Positions 45,961-54,888 of a stretch of 59,917 nucleotides of DNA are shown in pieces (within the stretch, counting starts at the first letter, position 1; every line of letters starts with the position of its first letter). Under the pieces are notes generated by a model, which was given only the letters and a program-made list of their open reading frames with translations, had not been told where the DNA came from and did no database searches. The DNA is from a virus, in the IMG/VR virus record IMGVR_UViG_3300026097_000024, positions 1 through 59,917 of that record. One strand, 5' to 3'. The translations under genes and the position numbers were made by a program.

Positions 45961-45968
45961 ATAAATAT
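45961..45968 (+). promoter_or_regulatory. Late-promoter box ATAAATAT
   Basis: CGATAAATATAAT in the 41-base gap before the third fibre gene, followed by TTAGAGGGG as ribosome site. Confidence 0.55.
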
Positions 45969-45990
45969 AATATATTAGAGGGGTTCGCAA

Positions 45991-47478
45991 ATGGCGTATA
46001 CTATTGATAGATACAATAACACACTGTTAACGGTTGTAGAAGACGGAACAATCGATCAAACTACCGATCTAAAACTAGTAGGAAAAAACTATGCTGGATA
46101 CGGTGAAATTCAGAATGAAAATTTTGTATTTTTGTTAGAGAACTTTAATGGTGCTAATCCACCTCCTAAGGCAGTAAGCGGTCAAGTTTGGTTTGATAGT
46201 GGTACTAAAAAATTAAAATTCTATGACGGTAGTAAATTCCGTACAACAGGGGGTGCAGAAGTCAGTGATTCTATACCTAGCGGACTTACAGAAGGCGATT
46301 TTTGGTGGGATACTGCAAACGAGCAACTATATGCCTATAATGGTACAGATTTTATTCTTGTAGGACCGCAAGATGCAGGAGATGGTGTTACACAGATGCA
46401 ATCCCGCACTGTCCGCGACACTCAAGGCACAACAAGATCTGTAATTGTTTCTCTTGTTAACGATGAAATTATACATGTAATAAGCTCTCAGCAGTTTACA
46501 ATAGATAGTTCTGATGCAGAAAACGCTATTCCTGGGTTTGATGTAATAAGACAAGGTTTAACACTTAAGAATACAATTAACTCTACAGGCGGCGCAACTA
46601 GCACGAATCATCGTTTTTGGGGCACAGCGTCTAATGCGGATAAATTAGGCGGCATCAGCGCATCTAACTATGTGCAGTCAGGAAATGCAAGTTTTGCATC
46701 TTTAGTAAGTTTTGCTGACGCTGGAATAGCAGTCGGCGATTCGAACGATCTAAAAATCAAAATAGAAAACGATAATCAAGCAGTTATAGCAAATGAAGTA
46801 GGCACTTTGATAAGTTTTAGAGCAAAGGACGGCCTTGGCAACATAAAAAATTCGCTGAGAATTGAAGCAAACAGTGTAATTCCGGGATTGCAAGCAGACG
46901 GTGTAACTACAGAAGTAGTAACACTAGGGTCAGCTTCTAGACAGTTTAATAATGTTTTTGCAACTACATTTACAGGCACTGCGACAACAACCAACACTTT
47001 AAAGGTATCCGGAAACGAAAGATCAGGATCAACAAGCGCGACTGCAAATACAGTAGCAGTTAGAGATTCAAATGCAGATATTTTTGCTAATTTATTCAGA
47101 GGAACAGCAACCAGTGCTAGATATGCAGATTTAGCAGAAAAATACACAACTGATCAAGAATATGTTGTTGGTACTGTTATGGCAGTATGCAGTCACAACG
47201 ATCACGAAATGGAGTTAGCGAACGCATCTGATGTAGTAGCAGGTGTTATATCAGAAAATCCTGCTTATTTGATGAATGCAGAAGCAAACGGCCAACCAGT
47301 TGCACTTAAAGGACGAGTACCTGTGCGAGTGTATGGTCCAGTGGAAAAGGGTGACAAAGTTTTTGTAGAACAAGACGGTGTTGCAAGTGTATTAGGTAAT
47401 GGCGACCTAGTAGGTATAGCACTAGAAACTAATTTAACTCAAGAAGAAAAATCTGTAGAATGCTTCTTAAAGGTATAA
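45991..47478 (+). CDS. Tail-fibre paralogue 3
   Basis: A 495-aa protein with the same N-terminal module (GYGEIQNENFVFLLENFNGA, GQVWFDS, KFYDGSKFRTTGG). The C-terminal 125 residues (ARYADLAEKYTTDQEYVVGT, VVAGVISENPAYLMN, KGRVPVRVYGPVEKGDKVFV) differ from the other two. They resemble the terminal domain seen after fibre repeats in other phages and in some bacterial surface proteins, where it can serve as a trimerisation or self-processing tail. Three tandem genes with one shared base and three different tips suggest alternative or mixed fibres. Confidence 0.8.
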   Translation: MAYTIDRYNNTLLTVVEDGTIDQTTDLKLVGKNYAGYGEIQNENFVFLLENFNGANPPPKAVSGQVWFDSGTKKLKFYDGSKFRTTGGAEVSDSIPSGLTEGDFWWDTANEQLYAYNGTDFILVGPQDAGDGVTQMQSRTVRDTQGTTRSVIVSLVNDEIIHVISSQQFTIDSSDAENAIPGFDVIRQGLTLKNTINSTGGATSTNHRFWGTASNADKLGGISASNYVQSGNASFASLVSFADAGIAVGDSNDLKIKIENDNQAVIANEVGTLISFRAKDGLGNIKNSLRIEANSVIPGLQADGVTTEVVTLGSASRQFNNVFATTFTGTATTTNTLKVSGNERSGSTSATANTVAVRDSNADIFANLFRGTATSARYADLAEKYTTDQEYVVGTVMAVCSHNDHEMELANASDVVAGVISENPAYLMNAEANGQPVALKGRVPVRVYGPVEKGDKVFVEQDGVASVLGNGDLVGIALETNLTQEEKSVECFLKV

Positions 47479-47481
47479 ATA
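47474..47481 (+). promoter_or_regulatory. Late promoter TATAAATA
   Basis: A perfect TATAAATA overlapping the stop codon of fibre 3, 29 bases before the ATG at 47510, with TTGAGG as a possible ribosome site. Confidence 0.65.
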
Positions 47482-47492
47482 ACTGCGTATAT
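47481..47492. repeat. 12-base repeat, inverted copy (AACTGCGTATAT)
   Basis: Reverse complement of the 12-mer at 17276 and 22749. It begins at the last base of the TATAAATA box, so the orientation and spacing relative to the late promoter differ from the other two copies. Confidence 0.5.
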
Positions 47493-47509
47493 AACTTGAG
47501 GTTAAAAAT

Positions 47510-48451
47510 ATGAGTGTAAATTCTGGCGGTGATATCAATGCCGCAGACTACAATGGATTGCAAAGCAGAATAGCTAATATATTAGGTAATGGTTCTGGAA
47601 CTTCCGGGTACGGACAAAGTCTTTCAAGTTCTCAAGTCACTGCAAATGTGTCTGATGTTACTGCTGCAAGGATGGATCAGTTAAGAATAGACATGAATAA
47701 GGCTTATGCGCATCAAGAAAACACTAATTCAACATTGGGTAATATACAAGTAGGAAATATTATTGGTGCTGATGCAAGTAATACCGGGTCTACTGCTGGT
47801 GTAGGCACAAGTAATATGACAGATTCCAACAAAGGGATGAATGATTATTTTTCTTTAATGACAACTATCGAAAATAATAAATTTAAAATTGATCCAAATC
47901 AAGCTTCTGTCGAACCTGCAATTACTAGCCAACGCACTACAGCTTGGAACGGAACTATTACCCATTCATTTACTGTTACTTTTAATAATGCTGATCATCG
48001 TAGGCATTTTTTTAATGCTGGGGGAGAAATAAGATTTACTGCAAACATTTCAGGAGGCAGCGGTTCTAAGACCAATGACTGGAGAACAATGTTATCTAAT
48101 ATGGGTATCATAAAATTTAATTATACCAGTACAGTTTCAACAGGCACAGGCACAGGATCTACAATTGGCAATTATGATCTGGATGGTACTTATACACAAA
48201 TATTTCAAAAAACTGGTAGCGGTGTCTATGCTGAAAACGATTATATTGTTAACGCACGGGCTAATTCAACAAGTCAAATAGAGTTTGAAGTAAGATTTCA
48301 AGATGATGATACTGGAGATCAAACTGGTTCAGGTCCTCCTGTAGATGAAAATGTAAACGGAACAATAACTAGCACTATTCAGCAGTTTCGTGCAACTGGG
48401 GCAAATGTTGAAGTAGCAAGTCCTAGCTATTCAAATACCTCCACGCTCTAA
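47510..48451 (+). CDS. Conserved structural protein at the end of the late operon
   Basis: A 313-aa protein rich in Ser, Thr, Asn and Gly. The N-terminal half (GGDINAADYNGLQSRIANIL near residue 6, GYGQSLSSSQVTANVSD near 33) is typical of a virion protein family found at the end of the baseplate/fibre cluster in marine T4-like phages. From about residue 145 a jelly-roll-like part follows (HSFTVTFNNADHRRHFFNAG, GGEIRFTANISGGSGSKTND). It contains no enzymatic motif. A virion location is inferred from the family's usual context and the late promoter. Confidence 0.7.
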   Translation: MSVNSGGDINAADYNGLQSRIANILGNGSGTSGYGQSLSSSQVTANVSDVTAARMDQLRIDMNKAYAHQENTNSTLGNIQVGNIIGADASNTGSTAGVGTSNMTDSNKGMNDYFSLMTTIENNKFKIDPNQASVEPAITSQRTTAWNGTITHSFTVTFNNADHRRHFFNAGGEIRFTANISGGSGSKTNDWRTMLSNMGIIKFNYTSTVSTGTGTGSTIGNYDLDGTYTQIFQKTGSGVYAENDYIVNARANSTSQIEFEVRFQDDDTGDQTGSGPPVDENVNGTITSTIQQFRATGANVEVASPSYSNTSTL

Positions 48452-48458
48452 ATATTCT

Positions 48459-48487
48459 TTGACTTTCTTTTATTTTTCATATATAAT
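48459..48487 (+). promoter_or_regulatory. Host-type sigma70 promoter for the radical SAM/glycosyltransferase operon
   Basis: TTGACT (48459-48464), 17 bases, TATAAT (48482-48487), followed by an AGGAGG ribosome site and the ATG at 48505. This is a near-consensus vegetative promoter placed exactly at the switch from late structural genes to the accessory operon. The late TATAAATA box is absent here. Confidence 0.85.
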
Positions 48488-48504
48488 ATGATTAGGAGGT
48501 TCTT

Positions 48505-48855
48505 ATGGACGAAAGACTTAAAAAAGCTCTTGATTTTTCCAACTACATGGTTACTTTAAATAATCAAAAAAGAGTATTACAGGAAACATTTTATCAAGAT
48601 AGTATTTTGTATTACAAAGGTGGTCAATTCACTGTAAATAAGGAACTAATATGTTTTTGTCGAACAATGTTAGATTCAAATCAAGATCGAATAGTTATAG
48701 TAGATGATAATGACATACCTATTGAAATAGAAGATTTAGAGTCTTTTATGGAAGAAGTGTATGAAACTTACTTTTCTGCATCCAACAAATTTCTTATAGA
48801 ATATAACAAACTTAAAAAAAATAGAAGCGTGGAAAAATTGATTGAACATGAGTAA
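48505..48855 (+). CDS. Small conserved protein opening the accessory operon
   Basis: A 116-aa acidic protein, MDERLKKALDFSNYMVTLNN, with a central YYKGGQFTVNKELICFCRTM (about residues 36-55) and an acidic helix IEIEDLESFMEEVYETYF. Similar small ORFs are found near the structural clusters of marine T4-like phages, without known role. It is the first gene behind the strong host-type promoter and its end overlaps the next ATG by 8 bases. Confidence 0.65.
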   Translation: MDERLKKALDFSNYMVTLNNQKRVLQETFYQDSILYYKGGQFTVNKELICFCRTMLDSNQDRIVIVDDNDIPIEIEDLESFMEEVYETYFSASNKFLIEYNKLKKNRSVEKLIEHE

Positions 48856-49741
48856 GGGTATTCTAGTATTTGCTAGAAACAACAGTCAAGTTGATTATGT
48901 GAAACAAGCTTATTTTCTAGCAAAACAAGCAAAATCAATTTTAAATCTTCCAACAACTGTTGTTACAGACAGCATAGAATACCTTGTTTCTGCCTATCCA
49001 GATTATACAGAAGTATTTGATAAAATTATAAGCATTGTTTGGAAAGAAGAAGAGTTGAATGAAAACACAACTTTGAGTAAAACAGAAGAACATACCTGGA
49101 AAAATTATTTTGACGGAGTATTTTCTCAAAAAAAACTAGAGTTTAAAAATGAAACACGAACTCTAGCTTACGAATTAACTCCATATGAACAAACACTATT
49201 GCTTGACAGCGATGTAGTGTTAATAGATGATAGTTACCTATATTGTTTTGAACAAAAACAAAATTTTTTAATTTATGACACTGCTTATGATTTAGCTGGA
49301 TTCAGAGATTATTCAGAATTTGATTTTGTAAGCGATACAGGTGTAAAGTTTTATTGGGCAACCTGTGTATTTTTTAGGAAAACTATTGAAAATAAAATAT
49401 TTTTCGATTTATTGCAACACATACAAGAAAATTGGAGGCATTATAATTCTATCTTTCAAATAAATCGCAGTGTGTATCGCAACGATCATGCATTCAGTAT
49501 AGCAATACATATTATGAATGGATATCAAGATGGTAATTTTGCAGGATCTATGCCTGGTAAATTGTTTTATACAACAGACAAAGATATATGTTGGCAAATT
49601 AAGGATGATGAAATTCTAATGTTATTAGAAAAACAAAATCATCTAGGTGAATACACTATGTGCAAATGGAAGGGTAAAACATTGCATGTGATGAACAAAT
49701 TTAGTCTTAACAGATGCATAGATGAGATTATAAATGACTAA
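48848..49741 (+). CDS. Glycosyltransferase-like protein 1 (GT-A type, DSD motif)
   Basis: A 297-aa protein. It opens with GILVFARNNSQVDYVKQAYF (residues 4-23), like the nucleotide-sugar domain start of GT8-type enzymes. LTPYEQTLLLDSDVVLID follows (about 110-127), whose DSD is the expected metal-binding DxD motif. A later WATCVFFRKT and the RNDHAFSIAIHIMNG helix are also glycosyltransferase-like. The ATG at 48848 is preferred over a TTG at 48842. It overlaps the preceding and following genes by 8 bases each. It is a paralogue of the next gene. Donor and acceptor are unknown. Confidence 0.7.
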   Translation: MSKGILVFARNNSQVDYVKQAYFLAKQAKSILNLPTTVVTDSIEYLVSAYPDYTEVFDKIISIVWKEEELNENTTLSKTEEHTWKNYFDGVFSQKKLEFKNETRTLAYELTPYEQTLLLDSDVVLIDDSYLYCFEQKQNFLIYDTAYDLAGFRDYSEFDFVSDTGVKFYWATCVFFRKTIENKIFFDLLQHIQENWRHYNSIFQINRSVYRNDHAFSIAIHIMNGYQDGNFAGSMPGKLFYTTDKDICWQIKDDEILMLLEKQNHLGEYTMCKWKGKTLHVMNKFSLNRCIDEIIND

Positions 49742-50564
49742 GGGATTTGTATTATTTGCTGTTGGAAAAGAATATGTAAAACAAGCATATTTGTGTGCAA
49801 TGAGTATTCGTGCTACGGGAAATGAATATCCCATTAGTTTGATCACTTCAGATAGTGTTGTACCAAAATACAGTTCGATATTCGACAAAATTATAGATAT
49901 ACCATGGTACAAAGAAGATAACAGTAGATTTCAAATCGAGCACCGATGGAAAATCTATCATGCTAGTCCTTATGATCAAACCATAGTGCTAGATACAGAT
50001 GTATTGGTCCTACAAAGTCTTGATGTCTGGTGGAAATTTTTAGATAATTATGACTTATATTATCTCGATAAAGCCTATACATATAGAAAACAGCGCATAA
50101 CTACAGACTACTACCGCAAAGCATTTACAGCAAATAAATTGCCAAATATTTATAATGGAATTCATTATTTTAAAAAAAGCGAATTTGCACATAACTTTTA
50201 TAAATGGTTAGAACTTATAGCAAATAATTGGGAACTATTTTACGGACAATATTGTAAAGAACATTATCCAAAAACTCCTAGCATGGATATATCGGTTGCT
50301 ATTGCTAGTAAAATAATGGATTGCGATCATAAAATTACTAATAAAAATAATGAATTTCCTATGTTTATTCATATGAAACCTCATGCACAAAACTGGCATA
50401 ATGTAAGTGAATCATGGCAAAATAAAGTAGGAGTTTATCTCACTGATGACTTGCAATTAAAAATAGGGAATTATCTGCAAAATACTGTGTTTCATTATAC
50501 AGAAAATTCGTTTGTTACTGATAAAATTGTGCAACAATATGAAAAATTTTTAGGTAGAAATTAG
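49734..50564 (+). CDS. Glycosyltransferase-like protein 2 (GT-A type, DTD motif)
   Basis: A 276-aa paralogue of the preceding protein. Residues 3-22 (KGFVLFAVGKEYVKQAYLCA) and SPYDQTIVLDTDVLVL (about 78-93, DTD motif) align with it. IYNGIHYFKKSEFAHNFYKW (about 140-160) is typical of the acceptor side of GT8-like enzymes. A late PMFIHMKPHAQNW contains the histidine expected after the second metal-binding region. The ATG overlaps the previous stop region by 8 bases. The tandem pair suggests two successive sugar additions. Substrates cannot be read from the sequence. Confidence 0.72.
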   Translation: MTKGFVLFAVGKEYVKQAYLCAMSIRATGNEYPISLITSDSVVPKYSSIFDKIIDIPWYKEDNSRFQIEHRWKIYHASPYDQTIVLDTDVLVLQSLDVWWKFLDNYDLYYLDKAYTYRKQRITTDYYRKAFTANKLPNIYNGIHYFKKSEFAHNFYKWLELIANNWELFYGQYCKEHYPKTPSMDISVAIASKIMDCDHKITNKNNEFPMFIHMKPHAQNWHNVSESWQNKVGVYLTDDLQLKIGNYLQNTVFHYTENSFVTDKIVQQYEKFLGRN

Positions 50565-50565
50565 T

Positions 50566-51141
50566 ATGAATAAGATGTATGTGTGTTTTGATTATAATAC
50601 AGGTGAAATTACACGAATTACAAACAAAGTAGAGCAAAATGAAAATTATGTAGAAGTCGATAGTGAGGATGTGAGGCCATTACAAACAGGCGAAGAATTA
50701 ACATCCTCATACATTGTAAAATATAATTTAAAAGATAATATCTATGAATTTAAAGCCAAAGATAATTTTGAAGTTGATAGTCTAGATATAAACGACATAA
50801 TTTATAAGATTCCAGAAGATACTGTTCCTGATGCTGATTTAACAATAATACAAGATTTTGAAAATACATGTTGGAAATTTTACATAGGTAAAAATTTTAA
50901 AAAAAATATTACTAATCAAGTGGTAAATCTAAATAGAAAATTACACTTTAGCATTACTGCAAAAGACGATCCTAATGTTTTATACAAAACATTTATTTTA
51001 GATTTTGCAGAAACAGTAAGACAACATTATGCGGTTTTGCCTTTTACAGAGTTGTTCGAATACGAACCAGTAGATATAAGCATCTATACAACCAAAAAAT
51101 TTAATACATACCAATTTAAAAGGATTAAGGATGGCAAATAA
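50566..51141 (+). CDS. Unassigned 191-aa protein in the accessory operon
   Basis: An acidic, mixed alpha/beta protein (MYVCFDYNTGEITRITNKVE at the start; KLHFSITAKDDPNVLYKTF near residues 125-145). No motif or membrane segment is recognised. It starts 1 base after the preceding stop and overlaps the next start by 11 bases, so it is tightly coupled to the pathway. The N-terminus (CFDYNTGEITRI) is reminiscent of a small beta domain found in fibre-associated proteins, but the operon context favours a partner of the neighbouring enzymes. Confidence 0.6.
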   Translation: MNKMYVCFDYNTGEITRITNKVEQNENYVEVDSEDVRPLQTGEELTSSYIVKYNLKDNIYEFKAKDNFEVDSLDINDIIYKIPEDTVPDADLTIIQDFENTCWKFYIGKNFKKNITNQVVNLNRKLHFSITAKDDPNVLYKTFILDFAETVRQHYAVLPFTELFEYEPVDISIYTTKKFNTYQFKRIKDGK

Positions 51142-52066
51142 ATTTAGAGTAACAGACTGCGACATAATTTACCTTAGCTATGATGAACCTAACGCAGAAA
51201 AAAATTATTCAGATCTTTGTCAAAAGGTTCCATGGGCGAAGCGTGTACATGGTGTAAAAGGATCTGATTCAGCACACAAAGCATGTGCTGAGATATCAGA
51301 AACAGATAGATTTATAACTGTAGACGGTGACAACATTATAGATCCTGAATTTTTAAATCAAGAATTAGACTTTACTGATCATGCAGACTTAGAACATAAT
51401 GTTATAAGCTGGTGTGGACGAAATGTAGTAAATAGCTTGATGTACGGAAATGGTGGCGTGAAATGTTGGCCAAAGAACTATGTGCTAAACATGCGAACGC
51501 ACGAAAATGCTGATCCAAATAATCTCCATGCACAAGTAGATTTTTGTTGGGATGCAAAATATATTCAAATGAATAGTTGTTATAGCACAATTTACAATAA
51601 CGCAACTCCCCAGCAAGCATGGAGAGCAGGGTTTCGTGAAGGTGTAAAACTTGTGCTAGACAGGGGCGTCAGGTTAGAAAAGACAAATTTTTTACAAAAT
51701 GCACATTGGAAAAATTTACATATGTTATATGTATGGTGCATGGTAGGTGCAGATGTTGAAAACGGACTCTGGGCAATTTACGGAGCACGAAAGGGATTGT
51801 TCTTAACAATGTGTACAGATTGGGATTATGTTCAGGTAAGAGATTTTGATTATTTAAACGATTACTGGGAAAAAACTACAAAAACTATAGCAGAAAAAAA
51901 TCTTATGGAAGAAATACACAAGCTAGGCGAACTTTTAAAGTGTAACTTGAATCTTTCTATAGCTAAAAATCCGTTAGACGGAGAACAAAACAAATTCTTT
52001 AAAAGTTTGTATCAAAATCCTAAAAGAAATCACAGATTAAAACAATTAATTATAGATCCAGAATGA
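51131..52066 (+). CDS. Glycosyltransferase-like protein 3 (GT-A type, DGD motif)
   Basis: A 311-aa protein. CDIIYLSYDEPNAEKNYSDL (residues 10-29) and DRFITVDGDNIIDPEFLNQE (about 59-78) give a Rossmann-like first strand and a DGD metal-binding motif. Then come WCGRNVVNSLMYGNGGVKCW (about 95-114) and QQAWRAGFREGVKLVL (about 160-175). The same motifs recur in the shorter protein at 58009, so the two are paralogues of a family distinct from the GT pair at 48848/49734. It overlaps both neighbours. The target sugar and acceptor are unknown. Confidence 0.68.
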   Translation: MANKFRVTDCDIIYLSYDEPNAEKNYSDLCQKVPWAKRVHGVKGSDSAHKACAEISETDRFITVDGDNIIDPEFLNQELDFTDHADLEHNVISWCGRNVVNSLMYGNGGVKCWPKNYVLNMRTHENADPNNLHAQVDFCWDAKYIQMNSCYSTIYNNATPQQAWRAGFREGVKLVLDRGVRLEKTNFLQNAHWKNLHMLYVWCMVGADVENGLWAIYGARKGLFLTMCTDWDYVQVRDFDYLNDYWEKTTKTIAEKNLMEEIHKLGELLKCNLNLSIAKNPLDGEQNKFFKSLYQNPKRNHRLKQLIIDPE

Positions 52067-53445
52067 CAAACGAAGAAAGAATTAAGATACTTGAGGATAA
52101 AAGAAAAAAAATAAACAGTATTAGTACGAGTTTTTGTACGGCGAAATGGCTTCAAACTACTCTATATCTACAGAATGGGTATAATCATAGTTGTCACCAT
52201 CCTGCTCCGCACAAAATTCCACTAAAAGAAATAGAAGCAGACCCTGCAGCATTACACAACAGTCAGTATAAAAAAGAACAAAGATTAAAAATGCTAACAG
52301 GAGAACGACCTAGTGAATGTAGCTATTGCTGGAAAATAGAAGATTTAGGCAAAGATTACTTTAGTGATAGGCATTACAAAACAAGCGATACATGGGCCTG
52401 GAATAGGATTGACGAAATTGCCACAAGTGATCCCGCAAAAAATGTATATCCTAGTTACTTAGAAGTATCATTTTCAAATGCATGTAACTTTGCATGTGCT
52501 TATTGTAGTCCAGAGATTAGTTCGAAATGGATGGAAGATATTAAAACGCACGGCCCGTATCCAACTAAACACGGAGCTCATCATTTAGACTATCTAGAAA
52601 AGTCAGGCAAAATGCCTTATAAGAATCGAGATCACAATCCTTATGTAGAAGCATTTTGGAAATGGTTTCCGGACGCATTGCCGCATCTTAAAGTGTTGCG
52701 AATTACGGGCGGCGAACCTACAATGAGCAAAGATACCTGGCGACTATTAGATTATCTAATTGAGAATCCGCACCCAGATTTAGATGTTGCTATCAATACC
52801 AATGCGTGTGTTGAGGAAAAATTAATTGATCGGTTGATTCAAAAAATTAGCGCACTAAAACAAGTTGGTACTAAGGTAGATGTTTATACAAGTTTAGAAA
52901 GCACAGGTAAACAGGCAGAATACGCAAGAGACGGCATGGATTTTTACCAGTGGAAAATTAATGTACATCGCTTGTTAAAAGAAACAGATACTACTGTAGC
53001 AATCATGACCACAATAAATATTTTAAGTTTACCTAGTTTTACAGATTTCTTAGAAACTGTAATGCAATACAGGAAACTTTATAATAAAGCTTTTGAAAAC
53101 AATCGCATCCCTATAAGTATAAACATAATGCATTGGCCACCGCATCTGCAATGCTCATTGTTAAATCGAGAGACCAGACTACAATACGCAGATGTAATTG
53201 AATCATTCGGAAAAAGTTGGCTTAAATATTATTCGCCAGATAAGTATGCACGCATATACCTAGAGGAATTTAACCAAATACAAAGATTTTGTGATTATTT
53301 GCGCAACACAGAATCAGTTTATGATCATAGATCCGATTTTGTAAGATACATACAAGCATACGATAAAAGAAGAAATAAAAATTTTGCCGCAATTTTTCCT
53401 GAATATTGCCATTTAATCGAGGAATGGAATGCCAAAGAAATCTAA
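52063..53445 (+). CDS. Radical SAM protein 1 with N-terminal cysteine (twitch-like) domain
   Basis: A 460-aa protein. The radical SAM cluster motif CNFACAYC (Cys141, 145, 148; Cx3Cx2C) is followed by ITGGEP (residues 214-219), the SAM-binding glycine motif. Before it are four further cysteines, Cys25 (SFCTAKW), Cys44 (SCHHPAPH) and Cys86/Cys89 (ECSYCWKIED), a spacing that suggests an auxiliary iron-sulphur site of twitch/SPASM type at the N-terminus. The protein is expected to be cytoplasmic and to generate a 5'-deoxyadenosyl radical. The substrate could be a peptide or a sugar. It is the first of three related genes; the ATG overlaps the GT gene by 4 bases (ATGA). Confidence 0.85.
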   Translation: MTNEERIKILEDKRKKINSISTSFCTAKWLQTTLYLQNGYNHSCHHPAPHKIPLKEIEADPAALHNSQYKKEQRLKMLTGERPSECSYCWKIEDLGKDYFSDRHYKTSDTWAWNRIDEIATSDPAKNVYPSYLEVSFSNACNFACAYCSPEISSKWMEDIKTHGPYPTKHGAHHLDYLEKSGKMPYKNRDHNPYVEAFWKWFPDALPHLKVLRITGGEPTMSKDTWRLLDYLIENPHPDLDVAINTNACVEEKLIDRLIQKISALKQVGTKVDVYTSLESTGKQAEYARDGMDFYQWKINVHRLLKETDTTVAIMTTINILSLPSFTDFLETVMQYRKLYNKAFENNRIPISINIMHWPPHLQCSLLNRETRLQYADVIESFGKSWLKYYSPDKYARIYLEEFNQIQRFCDYLRNTESVYDHRSDFVRYIQAYDKRRNKNFAAIFPEYCHLIEEWNAKEI

Positions 53446-54874
53446 CGAAAGCCTACAACAATATCAGTCTAGAGTTTTAGACAGCAAAAGCAAAAGTTTT
53501 TGCGGCGCTAAGTGGTATAACGCAACTACATGGTTAGGCAGCGGTACAACAGCAAGTTGTCATCATCCTCCTGCACACAAAATTCCCTTAGTAGAAATAG
53601 AAGAAGACTATACAGCTATTCATAATACTAAACACAAAAAAGAAATGCGGCGCATGATGCAAAACGGAGATCGTCCTAGTGAGTGCGAATATTGTTGGAA
53701 AATGGAAGATATGGGCAAAGATTCTGTGAGTGACAGAACCTTTAAAAGTATTATTTACTCTGAAGCAGAATTGCACGAAGCATACGAAACAGATCCAAAT
53801 CAAAGTGTTAATCTAAAAACATTAGAAATTGCATTCGATAGAGTATGCAATCTTGCATGTAGTTATTGCAATGCTAGTTTCTCTACCACATGGGCTAAAG
53901 ATATTAAACAGAACGGTCCATATCAAAATCTAGTAAGCGACGGAGCAGGTGCATTTCACCAAAATGGTGACTGGGCACAGCCGTACAACAACGATGAAGA
54001 CAATCCATACATTCAAGCGTTTTGGAAATGGTGGGATAACGGACTAAACAATAGTTTAGAAGAATTACGCATCACTGGCGGCGAGCCTTTGATGAGTGGT
54101 AATACTTGGAAATTATTTGATTGGTTTAACAAACAAAATACTGATATGCGGTTTGCTATAAACACTAATCTTATTGCAAAAAAGAATATCATAGACGAAC
54201 TAATTAAAAAATCAAAAAATATTAAAAACTTTCACATTTATACAAGTTGCGAAGCAGTACACGATCAAGCAGAATATATTCGTGATGGTTTAGATTATAA
54301 TCTATGGTTAGAGAATGTGAAGAGAATCTTAAATGAAACAGATGCAGAATTACATGTAATGATGACTATCAATAGTTTATGTTTGTTTAGCATTACAGAC
54401 TTTCTTGACCAAATATATGAATTAAAAAAAATAAAAAAAAGCAAAACTCCCACAGTAAGTTTAAACTTATTGCGTTTTCCTAGCTTTCAATCTCCACTAG
54501 TTTTGCCTAATTATATCAAAGATTATCTCCATGCTAGATTAGAATATTGGTATAGTAAAAATAAAAATAAAGAACTTTGGCAAGAACACGAACAGGCCAG
54601 TATAGAACGCTTAATGGATTATCTTGTAACTGTGGATGCTCCACATCGCAGAACAAGTAACCCTATTACTCTTTGGCGAGATTTTAAAACATTCTATAAC
54701 CAGTATGATATGCGTAGGAATAAAAGCATTTATGTTTTTCCTAAGATATTGACTGATTGGATGGATAATATTCCTAATACAGATACAGAAATAAAGGAAC
54801 TAGCAGAAAAAGAAGGATGGATTTTAAAACCAGATCCAGAAAATATTGACGATGCACTTTCATCCTACGATTAG
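53429..54874 (+). CDS. Radical SAM protein 2, paralogue of the preceding gene
   Basis: A 481-aa protein. All key cysteines fall at nearly the same positions as in its neighbour: Cys25 (SFCGAKW), Cys44 (SCHHPPAH), Cys86 and Cys89 (ECEYCWKMED), then CNLACSYC at 140-147 and ITGGEP at about 215-220. This indicates gene duplication followed by divergence. The two share IHNTKHKKEMRRMM-like and NPYIQAFWKWW segments, but the C-terminal halves differ. It overlaps the previous gene by 17 bases. A 5'-deoxyadenosyl radical chemistry is expected. The different C-terminus suggests a second substrate or a heteromeric partner. Confidence 0.85.
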   Translation: MPKKSNESLQQYQSRVLDSKSKSFCGAKWYNATTWLGSGTTASCHHPPAHKIPLVEIEEDYTAIHNTKHKKEMRRMMQNGDRPSECEYCWKMEDMGKDSVSDRTFKSIIYSEAELHEAYETDPNQSVNLKTLEIAFDRVCNLACSYCNASFSTTWAKDIKQNGPYQNLVSDGAGAFHQNGDWAQPYNNDEDNPYIQAFWKWWDNGLNNSLEELRITGGEPLMSGNTWKLFDWFNKQNTDMRFAINTNLIAKKNIIDELIKKSKNIKNFHIYTSCEAVHDQAEYIRDGLDYNLWLENVKRILNETDAELHVMMTINSLCLFSITDFLDQIYELKKIKKSKTPTVSLNLLRFPSFQSPLVLPNYIKDYLHARLEYWYSKNKNKELWQEHEQASIERLMDYLVTVDAPHRRTSNPITLWRDFKTFYNQYDMRRNKSIYVFPKILTDWMDNIPNTDTEIKELAEKEGWILKPDPENIDDALSSYD

Positions 54875-54888
54875 CAAAAAATTTAAAC

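Noticed and set aside
48842-48847. TTG start giving two extra residues for glycosyltransferase-like protein 1
   Set aside because: The ATG at 48848 is in the same frame, gives a conserved start like the paralogue (MTKG/MSKG) and reproduces the 8-base overlap seen with the next gene.
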